Shown piece after piece: positions 50,441 to 58,834 of a stretch of DNA of 64,000 bases; the first letter of the stretch is position 1; each line of letters opens with the position of its first letter. The DNA is from Bacteroidaceae bacterium (lineage in GTDB: Bacteria; Bacteroidota; Bacteroidia; Bacteroidales; Bacteroidaceae). The position numbers and the translations under genes were made by a program. The stretch lies in assembly GCA_017428785.1 (NCBI GenBank), contig JAFRQD010000006.1:1-64000 (forward strand). The letters are read 5' to 3'. Below the pieces are notes generated by a model that saw nothing but the letters and a program-made list of their open reading frames with translations, had not been told where the DNA came from and ran no database searches.

Positions 50441-51580
50441 TTATATTGTATAGAACGCGAACACCGCAATGGCGAGCAGCAACACTATGCTGAGCCACAG
50501 CAGGGCGCGAATAGCCCGGAGATGCTTCTGCCCTTTTGCCAGGAAGTAGTTCTCCATGTCTTGCATCTGATGTTGCATGCCGGCCAGTTGTTCCCGCAGC
50601 TGCTCATTCTCGCTTTTCGCTGCCGCTATCTTCCGACTGTCTTCCTCTTGCAATCTCTTCAGAAACCCCTTGCATGGGCTGCCGTTTTGCCTGTCTTTGG
50701 TATGCTCATAGATGTCGAGGTATTTCCTGACAGCTACCTCGATGTTGAGGTGCTCGAGGGCATACTCACGCCCCCATGCAGCCAGCTCGGGGCTGTACTT
50801 CTGCATTTCTCTTTTGAAAGCCTGCTCGTCATACTTCAGGCGGCTGGCCCTGCCCGAGCAGTTGCAGAGCATGCTGTGTCCGATGCTGTCGGGTGTGAGC
50901 ATGCCGTCACCGAGGAACTCGCCCATGTACTCCCGGAAGTCATAGACCAGGACGCAGCGCCCGCAAGCCATCGCGTCGTAGGCCGAGCGCCCCAGACCCA
51001 CCACGAGGTCGCTCTGGTTGATGAGGTCCTCGATGGCCCACACGTTGTCGGTGAACTTGTTGCTCTGCAGGAAGCGTATGCCCTCCTGCTGGCAGCAGCG
51101 GCGGATGAAGTCGTTGGCGATGTCGGACTGGCAGAGGGAGAGCACCGTCTGCAATGTCGGTGAAATGGGCCTTTTTGGACAAAAACGGTTGCAGTCGATG
51201 CCGTTGGCGATGACTGCCGCTGCCTTGTAGCCTTTGCTCTGCAAGTGCTCGCTCACCTCTTCCGAGACGCCGACATAGGCATCGGCGTAGGGCGACGGCT
51301 GCTCCAGCTCGGCGATTGTCCCGTGGCAGGTCTGGATGACATAGCCATAGGGCCACAGCTGCTCCACCACCGTCGTGTGGTTGGCGAGGATGAGGTCATA
51401 GTGGTCGGCGGACATGAAAGGCACGCCCTTCTCCTCCAGCATCGATGAGACGCCGCCCCGGATGATAGCGAAGTGCTCCACCTCGTGTCCCAGCCGCTTC
51501 AGCTCCATGGCCAGGGCATAGGTGTAGCTCTCGGTGCCGCCGGTCTTGGCAAGATAATGTGTGCCTAACAGTATCTTCAT
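50441..51580 (-). CDS. Family 4-like glycosyltransferase with coiled coil and tail anchor
   Basis: 379 aa. N-terminal GT-B lobe: GTHYLAKTGGTESYTYALAMELKRLGHEV, a CHGTIAELE turn and VGVSEEVSEHLQ; C-terminal lobe: VVGLGRSAYDAMACGRCVLVYD, the usual donor-binding E replaced by D (SAYDAMACG). Residues about 318-355 form a coiled coil (AAAKSENEQLREQLAGMQHQ), followed by a transmembrane segment (about 357-378). Gap of 16 bp to the ABC gene. Probably held at the membrane next to the exporter. Confidence 0.82.
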   Translation of the reverse strand: MKILLGTHYLAKTGGTESYTYALAMELKRLGHEVEHFAIIRGGVSSMLEEKGVPFMSADHYDLILANHTTVVEQLWPYGYVIQTCHGTIAELEQPSPYADAYVGVSEEVSEHLQSKGYKAAAVIANGIDCNRFCPKRPISPTLQTVLSLCQSDIANDFIRRCCQQEGIRFLQSNKFTDNVWAIEDLINQSDLVVGLGRSAYDAMACGRCVLVYDFREYMGEFLGDGMLTPDSIGHSMLCNCSGRASRLKYDEQAFKREMQKYSPELAAWGREYALEHLNIEVAVRKYLDIYEHTKDRQNGSPCKGFLKRLQEEDSRKIAAAKSENEQLREQLAGMQHQMQDMENYFLAKGQKHLRAIRALLWLSIVLLLAIAVFAFYTI

Positions 51581-51596
51581 CGTCTGCTTTTGTCTG

Positions 51597-53432
51597 TTAG
51601 AGTTGCTGCATGTCGTAGAGGCGTTTGTAGTAGCCGTTCTTGGCGATGAGCTCGTCGTGGAGGCCGCTTTCCACTATCTCGCCTTCGTAGATGACGTGTA
51701 TGATGTCGGCGTTCTTGATGGTGGAGAGGCGGTGTGCGATGGCTATTGTGGTGCGACTCTTCATGAGGCGGTCGAGTGCCTCCTGCACGAGGTGTTCGCT
51801 TTCGGTGTCGAGGGCGGATGTCGCCTCGTCGAGTATGAGGATCGGGGGGTTCTTGAGGATGGCTCGGGCGATGCTGACGCGCTGCCTCTGGCCACCTGAG
51901 AGCCTTCCGCCTCTGTCGCCGATGACGGTATTGTACCCGTTCTCTGTCTCCATGATGAAGTCGTGGGCGTTGGCTATCTTTGCCGCCTCGATGACTTGCT
52001 CCATTGTGGCGTTCTCCACACCGAAGGTGATGTTGTTGTAGAAGGTGTCGTTGAAGAGGATGGCTTCCTGGTTGACGTTGCCGATGAGGGCGCGCAGGTC
52101 GTGAATCCTCACGTCGCGGATGTCCTTGCCGTCGATGAGGATTTGTCCCTGCCTGACGTCGTGGTAGCGTGGTATCAGGTCCACGAGTGTGGATTTTCCC
52201 GAGCCGGACTGTCCGACGAGGGCTACGGTCTTGCCTTTCGGCACACGGAGGTTGATGTGTTTCAGCACGTCGCGGCCTTCGTTGTAGCAGAAGGAGACGT
52301 CCCTCAGCTCCACCTCGTGTTCGAAGCTGTCCAGTGGCTCGGGCTCTGCCTTCTCCTTTATGGGGTTCTCCGCTTTCAGGATGTAGTCGATACGGTCCAT
52401 GGAGGCGAGGCCGAGCGGAATCATGTAGGCCTGTCGTGTCAAGTCCTTGATGGGGTTGATGACGCTGTAGAGGATGACCATATAGAAGATGAAGGTGGAG
52501 GCGTCGATGAAGCCTTCTCCCTCCAGGATGAGCCAGCCTCCGAAGAGCAGCACGATGACGATGATGAGCGTGCCCATCGACTCCGACACCGGATGCGCCG
52601 CGTTGATGCGCATCATCATGCCTATCATGCCTTTGCGGAACTCGTTGTTGATATAGTTGAAGCGCCTGGCCATCTTGTCCTCGGCGATGAACGCCTTGAC
52701 GATGCGCAGGCCGCTGAGTGTCTCCTCTATCTGCGCCATTATCTCGGAGAGCCCTGCCTGCACACTGGCCGACTGGTTCTTGAGTCTTTTCGTGACGGTG
52801 CCCATGAGCCAGGCTGCCGGAGGGGTGACGATGAGCACGAAGACGGTGAGCTGCCAACTGACGGTGAAGAGTGTGACGAAGCAGATGATGATGGCGATGG
52901 GCTGCTGGATGAGGGTGGAGATGGCGGAGGTGACGGAGTTCTCCACGATCTGTATGTCGGTGCTCATGCGGACGATGATGTCGCCCTTCCTCTCTGCAGA
53001 GAAGAAGCTGAGCGGCAGCCTCATCACTTTGTTATACATATCCATGCGGATGTCGCGCACCACGCCTGTACTCAGCGGCATCATGATGTTGGATGCTCCC
53101 CAATAGCCGATACACTTCAGGCAGGTCATGAAGACCAGTATGCCGCCCATCAGGCACAGCGTCAGGAACGCCCCGTTCTGGGCTATCTGCTCCTGAACCC
53201 AGGCGTAGGCATTGTTGACGATGAGGTCCTTGTTGAGCGTGCCCCAAGTCCACTCTTTGTAGGAATAGACGTTCTGGTCTATCTTGAAGAGGATGTTGAG
53301 GATGGGGATGAGCACTACGAAGGAGAACACGTTGAGCCACTGTGCCACGAAGTTGAGCACGATGGACCAGACGATATACATCTTGTAGGGCCGGAAGTAT
53401 CTTTTTACTATGTCGAGAAATTGCTTTATCAT
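51597..53432 (-). CDS. MsbA-like ABC transporter (permease-ATPase fusion)
   Basis: 611 aa half-transporter, typical of lipid A/lipooligosaccharide flippases. The membrane domain (residues about 1-330) has six hydrophobic segments with the SFFSAERKGDIIVRMSTDI coupling region. The ATPase domain has Walker A GQSGSGKST near 405, Q-loop VNQEAILFND, signature LSGGQRQR near 510, Walker B ILILDEATSALD near 527 and the H-loop AIAHRLST. In the middle of the glycan string, so export of a lipid-linked glycan is likely. CCGC array copy 9 lies 53 bp upstream. Confidence 0.92.
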   Translation of the reverse strand: MIKQFLDIVKRYFRPYKMYIVWSIVLNFVAQWLNVFSFVVLIPILNILFKIDQNVYSYKEWTWGTLNKDLIVNNAYAWVQEQIAQNGAFLTLCLMGGILVFMTCLKCIGYWGASNIMMPLSTGVVRDIRMDMYNKVMRLPLSFFSAERKGDIIVRMSTDIQIVENSVTSAISTLIQQPIAIIICFVTLFTVSWQLTVFVLIVTPPAAWLMGTVTKRLKNQSASVQAGLSEIMAQIEETLSGLRIVKAFIAEDKMARRFNYINNEFRKGMIGMMMRINAAHPVSESMGTLIIVIVLLFGGWLILEGEGFIDASTFIFYMVILYSVINPIKDLTRQAYMIPLGLASMDRIDYILKAENPIKEKAEPEPLDSFEHEVELRDVSFCYNEGRDVLKHINLRVPKGKTVALVGQSGSGKSTLVDLIPRYHDVRQGQILIDGKDIRDVRIHDLRALIGNVNQEAILFNDTFYNNITFGVENATMEQVIEAAKIANAHDFIMETENGYNTVIGDRGGRLSGGQRQRVSIARAILKNPPILILDEATSALDTESEHLVQEALDRLMKSRTTIAIAHRLSTIKNADIIHVIYEGEIVESGLHDELIAKNGYYKRLYDMQQL

Positions 53433-53484
53433 GCTGATTTCTAATACTCTGTACTGTCTTCATTTTTGCCTGCAAGGGGCGTTG

Positions 53485-53572
53485 AAAACGCCGGCTGCGG
53501 CGTTGGCAATCGCCGCGTGCGGCGTTGGTCATTTCCGCGTGCGGCGTTGGCCATCCCCGCACGCGGCGTTTT
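53485..53572. repeat. CCGC array copy 9 overlapping a coding end
   Basis: First unit is the variant CCGGCTGCGG, then two GT units and one AC unit; 22-bp period. On the minus strand the right half is read as the last 13-14 codons of the upstream transferase gene, including its TGA. Confidence 0.9.
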
Positions 53573-55448
53573 CAAGCATCTCTGGCAGCTGGTCGTAACT
53601 GCTTTGCAAGAGGGCTTTGGCACGCATGATGCGAAGGCCGCCGTCGGCCGGCTGCTCCATCATCACCGCATCGCCGTCGATGTCGTATATGCTGGTGCCA
53701 GTGCTGTCGGCAAACAGTATGCCGGCAGGCCAGTTGCAATAGACGAAGGGATATGTGTAGGTGCGGCTCAGCACATTGCGGCTCCAGCGGTATTCTTCGT
53801 GACGGATGCCCATCTGGGAGAGCAAGGTGGCCGCTATGTCGCTCTGATTCATGAGGACCTGCATCCTGCGCGGCTCGCGTATGGCTCCGCCGGTCCAGAG
53901 CATCGGGGCACGGAAGAAACCCGGGTCTTTGTAACTCTGCCTGTAGAGGAACCCGTGGTCGGGAATCATGATGACGAGCAGGCTGTCCCATTGCGGCAGC
54001 TGCCGCAGGGTGTCTATCATGCAGGAGATGCTGTAGTCGGTATAGGCGAAGGCATTGAGCTTCTCGTCGTCCAGGCGGTGATAGGGCACGTCCCACGGCT
54101 CGTGGCTGGACAGCGTCTGCGCCACCAGGAAGTGGTGCCCCTCGTCCCAGCCTTTTATAAGTTGGCAGGCCTTCTGCAGGACGATGCTGTCCGGCATACC
54201 CCAGGCGCCACCCTCGGACTCCCCTCCACTCCCACTTGCAGGGGAAGGGTCTATACTCGTCTCCTTGGAAGAGAGAAATTGGGAGAGGGTCTGTAGGGCC
54301 TTGTCGTCGTAGAGGTTCTGGAACTCCACATCCTCCAGGAACTGGCGCTTGCCCATGTTCGTCATCGCTCCGCCGTAGATGTAGCCCGTCTCATAGCCCT
54401 CTCTGCCTAAGCTTCGGGCAAGGGAAGGCAGTGCGCCGTGCATCTCGGTTTGCCGCATCAGTCCGATGTCGGCATAGCTCAGCCAGCCGCAGAAAGCCGA
54501 GACGGTGCCGCGGTCGGTCCGGAAAGAGTTGCTGAAATAGTTCTCCCAGAAGATGCCTTGGGGGATGAGGCGGCTCCAGCCTGGCGCCACATCAGGCAAT
54601 CCGCCCAGCTCCCGCACGAAGCGACTGCCGAAACTCTCGATGAAAACGACCAGAATGTCGGGCCGCGAGGTCAGGAGAAGGGTGTCCTGTATGTCGTCGG
54701 CCGGCTCGGGATAGAGCCCTCGGAACAGGTCGGAACGTTCCGCCTCAGGCAGTAATTCGTATCGCCCCGCGTAATCATCCGACAGGCGAACGCTGCGGAC
54801 AAAAGCATAGACGGGATTGACGGCAGCATGGTCGGCCAGCTGTGTGGGATGAGGCTTGCGGGTATAGACGTCGCCCTGATGCATGAAGCACAGCCCCGAG
54901 ACAAGCAGGAAGATCCAGATGATGCTGATGTTGCGCATCCAGAGGCGCTCGGTATGTCCGTTCGGAAGCGTCTTCGGCGTAAGCAGGAAGCAGGGAATAA
55001 TCGTCCACAAGGCAAGCAAAAGGAAGAGCCCTGCGCGTATCAGGATGTAAGAGAGGCTGACGCTATTGGTGGCGCCTTCGGGCGAAGCGGCATAACTCAG
55101 CACGACCATTCCCAGCTTGAACTGCCAGTACTCATACATCACGGCATCTGCCACAATGATGGCTGCCACAGCCAGTCCCATCACGATATAGTAGGGAGAG
55201 AGCCACGCCCTGAGCCTCAACCCGGGACGACGCAAGGCAAGCAATCCGACCAGCCAAGGCACGACGAGCAACCAGGCGGCAACCATGAGGTCGTGCCCCA
55301 CGAAGCCTCGCCAGCAAGCACCCGCCGCATCGGCCAAAGAGAGCGGCTCCACACACCTGTTGTTCAAGATGAACCCCACCCTGCCTATCAGGAAAACGAT
55401 AAGCAGATGACAGTAGAGGTACTCCAGAAAGTGTATGCTTCGCTTCAT
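53529..55448 (-). CDS. LTA-synthase-like phosphoglycerol/phosphoethanolamine transferase
   Basis: 639 aa, sulfatase/alkaline-phosphatase superfamily. Four to five hydrophobic segments in the first 190 residues, then a periplasmic catalytic domain: ILVVFIESFGSRFV (metal Glu), NSFRTDRGTVSAFCG with the Thr nucleophile near 311, YIYGGAMTNMG, HEPWDVP and MIPDHGF. Expected to move a phosphoglycerol or similar group onto a surface glycan. Residues about 387-412 (SIDPSPASGSGGESEGGAW) are read from a C-rich repeat, and the last 13 residues (NAACGDGQRRTRK) from CCGC array copy 9. Both look like later additions to an otherwise complete protein. Confidence 0.87.
   Translation of the reverse strand: MKRSIHFLEYLYCHLLIVFLIGRVGFILNNRCVEPLSLADAAGACWRGFVGHDLMVAAWLLVVPWLVGLLALRRPGLRLRAWLSPYYIVMGLAVAAIIVADAVMYEYWQFKLGMVVLSYAASPEGATNSVSLSYILIRAGLFLLLALWTIIPCFLLTPKTLPNGHTERLWMRNISIIWIFLLVSGLCFMHQGDVYTRKPHPTQLADHAAVNPVYAFVRSVRLSDDYAGRYELLPEAERSDLFRGLYPEPADDIQDTLLLTSRPDILVVFIESFGSRFVRELGGLPDVAPGWSRLIPQGIFWENYFSNSFRTDRGTVSAFCGWLSYADIGLMRQTEMHGALPSLARSLGREGYETGYIYGGAMTNMGKRQFLEDVEFQNLYDDKALQTLSQFLSSKETSIDPSPASGSGGESEGGAWGMPDSIVLQKACQLIKGWDEGHHFLVAQTLSSHEPWDVPYHRLDDEKLNAFAYTDYSISCMIDTLRQLPQWDSLLVIMIPDHGFLYRQSYKDPGFFRAPMLWTGGAIREPRRMQVLMNQSDIAATLLSQMGIRHEEYRWSRNVLSRTYTYPFVYCNWPAGILFADSTGTSIYDIDGDAVMMEQPADGGLRIMRAKALLQSSYDQLPEMLENAACGDGQRRTRK
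54211..54289 (-). repeat. C-rich repeat inside the LTA-synthase-like gene
   Basis: CTCCCCTCCACTCCCACTTG-CAGGGGAAGGG plus TCTCCTTGGAAGAGAGAAATTGGGAGAGGG parts; same family as intergenic C-rich palindromes. The 79-bp stretch keeps the frame and gives a Ser/Gly/Glu-rich loop. Confidence 0.7.
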
Positions 55449-55466
55449 GTCATTTGTTCTTTTTTT

Positions 55467-55541
55467 CCTAGGGCTTCCTAGGGTTTCCTAGGGCTTCCTA
55501 GGGTTTCCTAGGCTTTCCTGGGATATTCTAGGGCTTTCCTC
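55467..55541 (-). repeat. CCTAGG array
   Basis: On the minus strand, beginning right after the RNase H stop, about seven units of CCTAGGAAGC/CCTAGGAAAC run on a 10-11 bp period. The array fills the 95-bp spacer before the next gene. Confidence 0.88.
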
Positions 55542-55543
55542 GG

Positions 55544-55975
55544 TTATTTTCTCCCAAAGTCGGCGGGTATCTCGCCCCACTCTTCGGTGTTCCACTTCAC
55601 GACCTCCGCGTGCCTGGGGTTCTGCCAGAGCCAGTTCTCGGCGCGTATGACGAGGTCGAGCACCTGCGCCGTCTGGGCATCGCGCTTCAGCGTGGTCTTT
55701 GCTTTCTTGTTCCTCACCCAGGCCATTCCGCTGATGCTGTCGCTATATACCTTCATCTGCCAGCCGTTCTTCTTGATGAGGGCGAGGGCATGGACGATGG
55801 CAAGGAACTCGCCTATGTTGTTCGTGCCGGGTATCGGCCCAAAGTGGAAGAGGCGCTGCTCGTTGCCGAGATAGACGCCCTGATACTCCATCGCCCCCGG
55901 ATTCCCGCTGCAGCCTGCATCGACTGCTATGGCGTTGAAGTCAACCTTGCCCTTCAGAAGTTCATAGTCCATAGT
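55544..55975 (-). CDS. RNase HI-type ribonuclease lacking the viroplasmin domain
   Basis: 143 aa. Cleaves RNA in RNA-DNA hybrids. The catalytic fold matches the Bacteroidales RNase H: AIAVDAGCSGNPG (first Asp), FHFGPIPGTNNIGEFLAIVHAL (Glu), YSDSISGMAWV (Asp) and the conserved ending WGEIPADFGRK. Relatives from memory are about 200 aa with an N-terminal viroplasmin/caulimovirus-type domain; here only a short leader precedes the catalytic domain. The start is uncertain: ATG 55975 or 56008, both in an ACTATGAACTATGGACTATG-type low-complexity spacer after argS. Confidence 0.8.
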   Translation of the reverse strand, partial: TMDYELLKGKVDFNAIAVDAGCSGNPGAMEYQGVYLGNEQRLFHFGPIPGTNNIGEFLAIVHALALIKKNGWQMKVYSDSISGMAWVRNKKAKTTLKRDAQTAQVLDLVIRAENWLWQNPRHAEVVKWNTEEWGEIPADFGRK

Positions 55976-56005
55976 CCATAGTTCATAGTTATCAGCCTTG
56001 CACAT

Positions 56006-56041
56006 TCCTCTCTCTTCGGGGGAGGGATGTGGAGGGGGCTT
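56006..56041. repeat. C-rich palindrome in argS-RNase H spacer
   Basis: TCCTCTCTCTTCGGGGGAGGGATGTGGAGGGGG element that begins 2 nt after the argS stop on the minus strand, followed by the CATAGTC/ATAGTTC low-complexity stretch. Confidence 0.6.
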
Positions 56042-56042
56042 C

Positions 56043-57836
56043 CTACATCCGCTCGGGCACCTCGATGCCAAGCAAGCCCATGCCGTTCTTGACGACTTGT
56101 CCGACGGCTGCCGAGAGGACGATGCGCAAGTGGCGCTTCTTCTCGTCTTCTTCGTGGAGGACGCTGAAGTCGTGGTAGAATTGGTTATACTCCTTGACGA
56201 GGTCGTAACAATAGTTGGCGATGCAGCTCGGGTTATAGTCCTGTCCTGCCTGACGCACCGCGGTCTCGAAGCCTTGCAGGCGCTGGATGAGGCTGATTTC
56301 CTTCTCGGCAAGTTCTGTTTGTTGCGTTGACAACGCAACAGACGGGACGCCGCCTGCCTTGCGGAGGATGCTTCTGATGCGGGCGTAGGTGTACTGGATG
56401 AACGGTCCCGTATTGCCGTTGAAGTCGATGCTCTCTTCGGGATTGAAGAGCATGTTCTTGCGTGCATCCACTTTGAGGATGAAGTATTTGAGAGCGCCCA
56501 TGCCGACGATGCGTGCTATCTCCTGCGCTTCCTGCTCGCTTATGCCTTCGAGCTTGTTGACTTTGTCGGCCGAGAGTTCCTTCGCGTCCTGTATCATGGT
56601 GGCTATCAGGTCGTCGGCATCGACTACGGTGCCTTCCCTGCTCTTCATCTTGCCGTTCGGCAGTTCCACCATTCCGTAGGAGAAGTGCACGAGGTCCTTG
56701 CCCCACTTGAAGCCCAGCTTGTCGAGCAGTATGGAGAGCACCTGGAAGTGGTAGTTCTGCTCGTTGCCCACGACGTATATCATCTTGTCGATGGGATAGT
56801 CCTGGAAGCGCAGCTTGGCTGTTCCTATGTCTTGGGTCATATAGACGCTGGTGCCGTCGGAGCGGAGCAGTAGCTTCTCGTCGAGGCCTTCCTTCGTGAG
56901 GTCTGCCCAGACGCTCCCGTCGTCGCGACGATAGAAGAGGCCCTTGGCGAGTCCTTCCTCCACTTTCTCCTTGCCTTCGAGGTATGTCTCGCTTTCATAG
57001 TATATCTTGTCGAAGGAGACGCCCAGCGCCTTGTATGTCTCGTCGAAGCCAGCATAGACCCATTCGTTCATCTGCCTCCAGAGGCCGCGCACCTCGGGGT
57101 CGTTCTGCTCCCACTTGACGAGCATCTCGTGGGCCTCCTTGATGAGCGGTGCCTCCTGCTTGGCCTGTTCCTCGTCCATGCCTTGAGCCATCAGCTCCTT
57201 CACTTCCTCGCGATAGTGTTTGTCGAAGGCCACATAGTAGTCGCCGATGAGGTGGTCGCCCTTCTTGCCGGAGGTCTCGGGCGTCTCGCCGTTGCCCCAC
57301 TTGAGCCAGGCCAGCATGGACTTGCAGATGTGTATGCCGCGGTCGTTCACGATGTTGGTCTTGACCACTTTGTTGCCGTTGGCCTCCATCACTTGCGCCA
57401 GCGCCCAGCCCAGCAGATTGTTGCGGACATGGCCGAGATGGAGGGGTTTGTTGGTGTTCGGCGAAGAGTATTCTATCATGACGAGCGGGCTGTGGTCGGT
57501 GACGGGGGTGAAGCCGAACTTCGGGTTCGCGTAGATGTCCTGCAGCATCTCAATCCACTGGCGGGAACTGATGCTGAGGTTGAGGAAGCCCTTCACGGCA
57601 TTGAACTTGCTGACCACCTCGGGAAGTCGCTCCACGAGGCGCTCGCCTATTTCCATCGCCGTAGCGTCGGGAGCCTTGTGGCTCATCCTGGTAAAGGGAA
57701 AGACGACAATGGTGATTTGTCCTTCAAACTCGGGCCTGGTCTGCTGCAGCTGCACCATGCTGTCGGGCACCTGCTGCCCGTAGAGCTCCTCCACAATGGC
57801 CTTCACGGCCTCGGTTATCTTGCTTTCTATTTTCAT
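56043..57836 (-). CDS. argS: Arginyl-tRNA synthetase
   Basis: 597 aa class I synthetase charging tRNA-Arg. The N-terminal Add-1 domain is present; the HIGH-type motif is PNTNKPLHLGHVRNN near residue 137; the KMSKS counterpart is KMKSREGT near 395; the C-terminal anticodon-binding DALR domain contains YNQFYHDFSVLH. A 21-bp perfect palindrome (56320-56340) lies in the coding sequence at about residue 500 (VALSTQQT). Good promoter at 57871-57901. Confidence 0.96.
   Translation of the reverse strand: MKIESKITEAVKAIVEELYGQQVPDSMVQLQQTRPEFEGQITIVVFPFTRMSHKAPDATAMEIGERLVERLPEVVSKFNAVKGFLNLSISSRQWIEMLQDIYANPKFGFTPVTDHSPLVMIEYSSPNTNKPLHLGHVRNNLLGWALAQVMEANGNKVVKTNIVNDRGIHICKSMLAWLKWGNGETPETSGKKGDHLIGDYYVAFDKHYREEVKELMAQGMDEEQAKQEAPLIKEAHEMLVKWEQNDPEVRGLWRQMNEWVYAGFDETYKALGVSFDKIYYESETYLEGKEKVEEGLAKGLFYRRDDGSVWADLTKEGLDEKLLLRSDGTSVYMTQDIGTAKLRFQDYPIDKMIYVVGNEQNYHFQVLSILLDKLGFKWGKDLVHFSYGMVELPNGKMKSREGTVVDADDLIATMIQDAKELSADKVNKLEGISEQEAQEIARIVGMGALKYFILKVDARKNMLFNPEESIDFNGNTGPFIQYTYARIRSILRKAGGVPSVALSTQQTELAEKEISLIQRLQGFETAVRQAGQDYNPSCIANYCYDLVKEYNQFYHDFSVLHEEDEKKRHLRIVLSAAVGQVVKNGMGLLGIEVPERM
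56320..56340. repeat. 21-bp perfect palindrome inside argS
   Basis: TGTTGCGTTG-A-CAACGCAACA, 10-bp arms with a 1-nt centre, within the argS reading frame in a variable loop before LAEKEISLIQ. Confidence 0.85.
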
Positions 57837-57870
57837 ACGCTATTCCTTATTATTATATAATATGCGGGTG

Positions 57871-57901
57871 CAAAGGTACGAATAAGCGAGCGAAATACAA
57901 A
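57871..57901 (-). promoter_or_regulatory. Promoter of argS
   Basis: Minus-strand TACCTTTG (57878-57871) and TTTG (57901-57898) separated by 19 bp. Leader about 30 nt. Confidence 0.88.
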
Positions 57902-57954
57902 AGGAAAAGCTAAGTTTTTTCCTTTTTATTCCCGAGCGAGAGTACTTTCGACGA

Positions 57955-58010
57955 AGTCAAAGATACGAAATAAAGTTGAAAGATGAAAGACGAAAGATGA
58001 AAGTTTTTCG
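57955..58010. repeat. GAAAGATGAAAG low-complexity spacer
   Basis: AAAGTTGAAAGATGAAAGAC-type repeats upstream of argS; similar runs occur at 58748-58778 and 61128-61165. No gene. Confidence 0.6.
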
Positions 58011-58066
58011 CTTGCCGCCCTAAAATCGTTGACTTATAGCAACTTATCATTCTCTGTAAAGCGCAC

Positions 58067-58155
58067 AAAAACGCCGCACGCGGCGATGCCCAACGCCGCA
58101 CGCGGGGATTGCCAACGCCGCACGCGGAATTTGCCATCGCCGCACGCGGCGTTTT
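58067..58155. repeat. CCGC array copy 10
   Basis: Four AC units, 22-bp period, outer arms AAAACGCCGC / GCGGCGTTTT, with a GCCCCTACAGGGGGG palindrome on the right. About 100 bp downstream of the bcp stop. Confidence 0.9.
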
Positions 58156-58255
58156 CAAGGCCCCTACAGGGGGGTAAAAACCAGGGCTCGCTCCCAACCT
58201 TTTCGTCACCAAGTAGAAGAGGCAGAGAGGCTCGGTCCGGCGGGCCAAGAAGGCT

Positions 58256-58705
58256 TCAGCCGAGTATCTGGGCGGCGTGCTCCTTTGTGTTGACCTGCTT
58301 GCCGGAGAAGATTTTCTCGATGACGCCCTCCTCGTTGATGATGAATGTGGTGCGTATGGTGCCCATCGATTTCCGGCCGCACATCACCTTCTCTCCCCAA
58401 GCGCCCATCGCCTCGAGGAGCGTCTTGTCCACATCGGCTATCAACGGGAAAGGCAGCGCGTGCTTCTCCTTGAACTTCTGATGCGAAGCGGCGGAGTCCT
58501 TGCTCACGCCCACCACCTCGTAGCCGGCACCTTGCAGCTCGCCGTAGCGGTCGCGCAGGCTGCAAGCCTCGGCCGTGCAGCCGCTCGTGTTGTCCTTCGG
58601 ATAGAAATAGAGCACCAGTTTCCTGCCCTTATAGTCACTCAGACGGATGTCCCGTCCCTGTTCGTCCTTGCCCAGAACCTCTGGAGCACGCTCTCCAATC
58701 TTCAT
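58256..58705 (-). CDS. bcp: Thioredoxin-dependent thiol peroxidase (BCP)
   Basis: 149 aa peroxiredoxin that reduces hydroperoxides with thioredoxin. YPKDNTSGCTAEACSLRD holds the peroxidatic Cys43 and a second Cys48 of the BCP subclass; the KSMGTIRTTFIINEEG part with the conserved Arg follows. Full length. Single gene with a -7 box at 58734-58741 on the minus strand. Confidence 0.95.
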   Translation of the reverse strand: MKIGERAPEVLGKDEQGRDIRLSDYKGRKLVLYFYPKDNTSGCTAEACSLRDRYGELQGAGYEVVGVSKDSAASHQKFKEKHALPFPLIADVDKTLLEAMGAWGEKVMCGRKSMGTIRTTFIINEEGVIEKIFSGKQVNTKEHAAQILG

Positions 58706-58733
58706 AATTATGCCTTTATATGTTAATATGCCG

Positions 58734-58741
58734 CAAAGATA
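58734..58741 (-). promoter_or_regulatory. Promoter -7 box of bcp
   Basis: Minus-strand TATCTTTG; -33 position falls in GAAAGATTAAAG low-complexity sequence. Divergent from the promoter at 58795. Confidence 0.65.
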
Positions 58742-58794
58742 CTAAATAAAGTTGAAAGATTAAAGATGAAAGGCGAAATATAGGAGTTTTTTCA

Positions 58795-58802
58795 TATCTT
58801 TG
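58795..58802 (+). promoter_or_regulatory. Promoter -7 box of secreted-protein pair
   Basis: TATCTTTG, 32 bp upstream of ATG 58835. Confidence 0.65.
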
Positions 58803-58834
58803 CATCCGAAAAGCAATACCTAAAACGAAACGCG

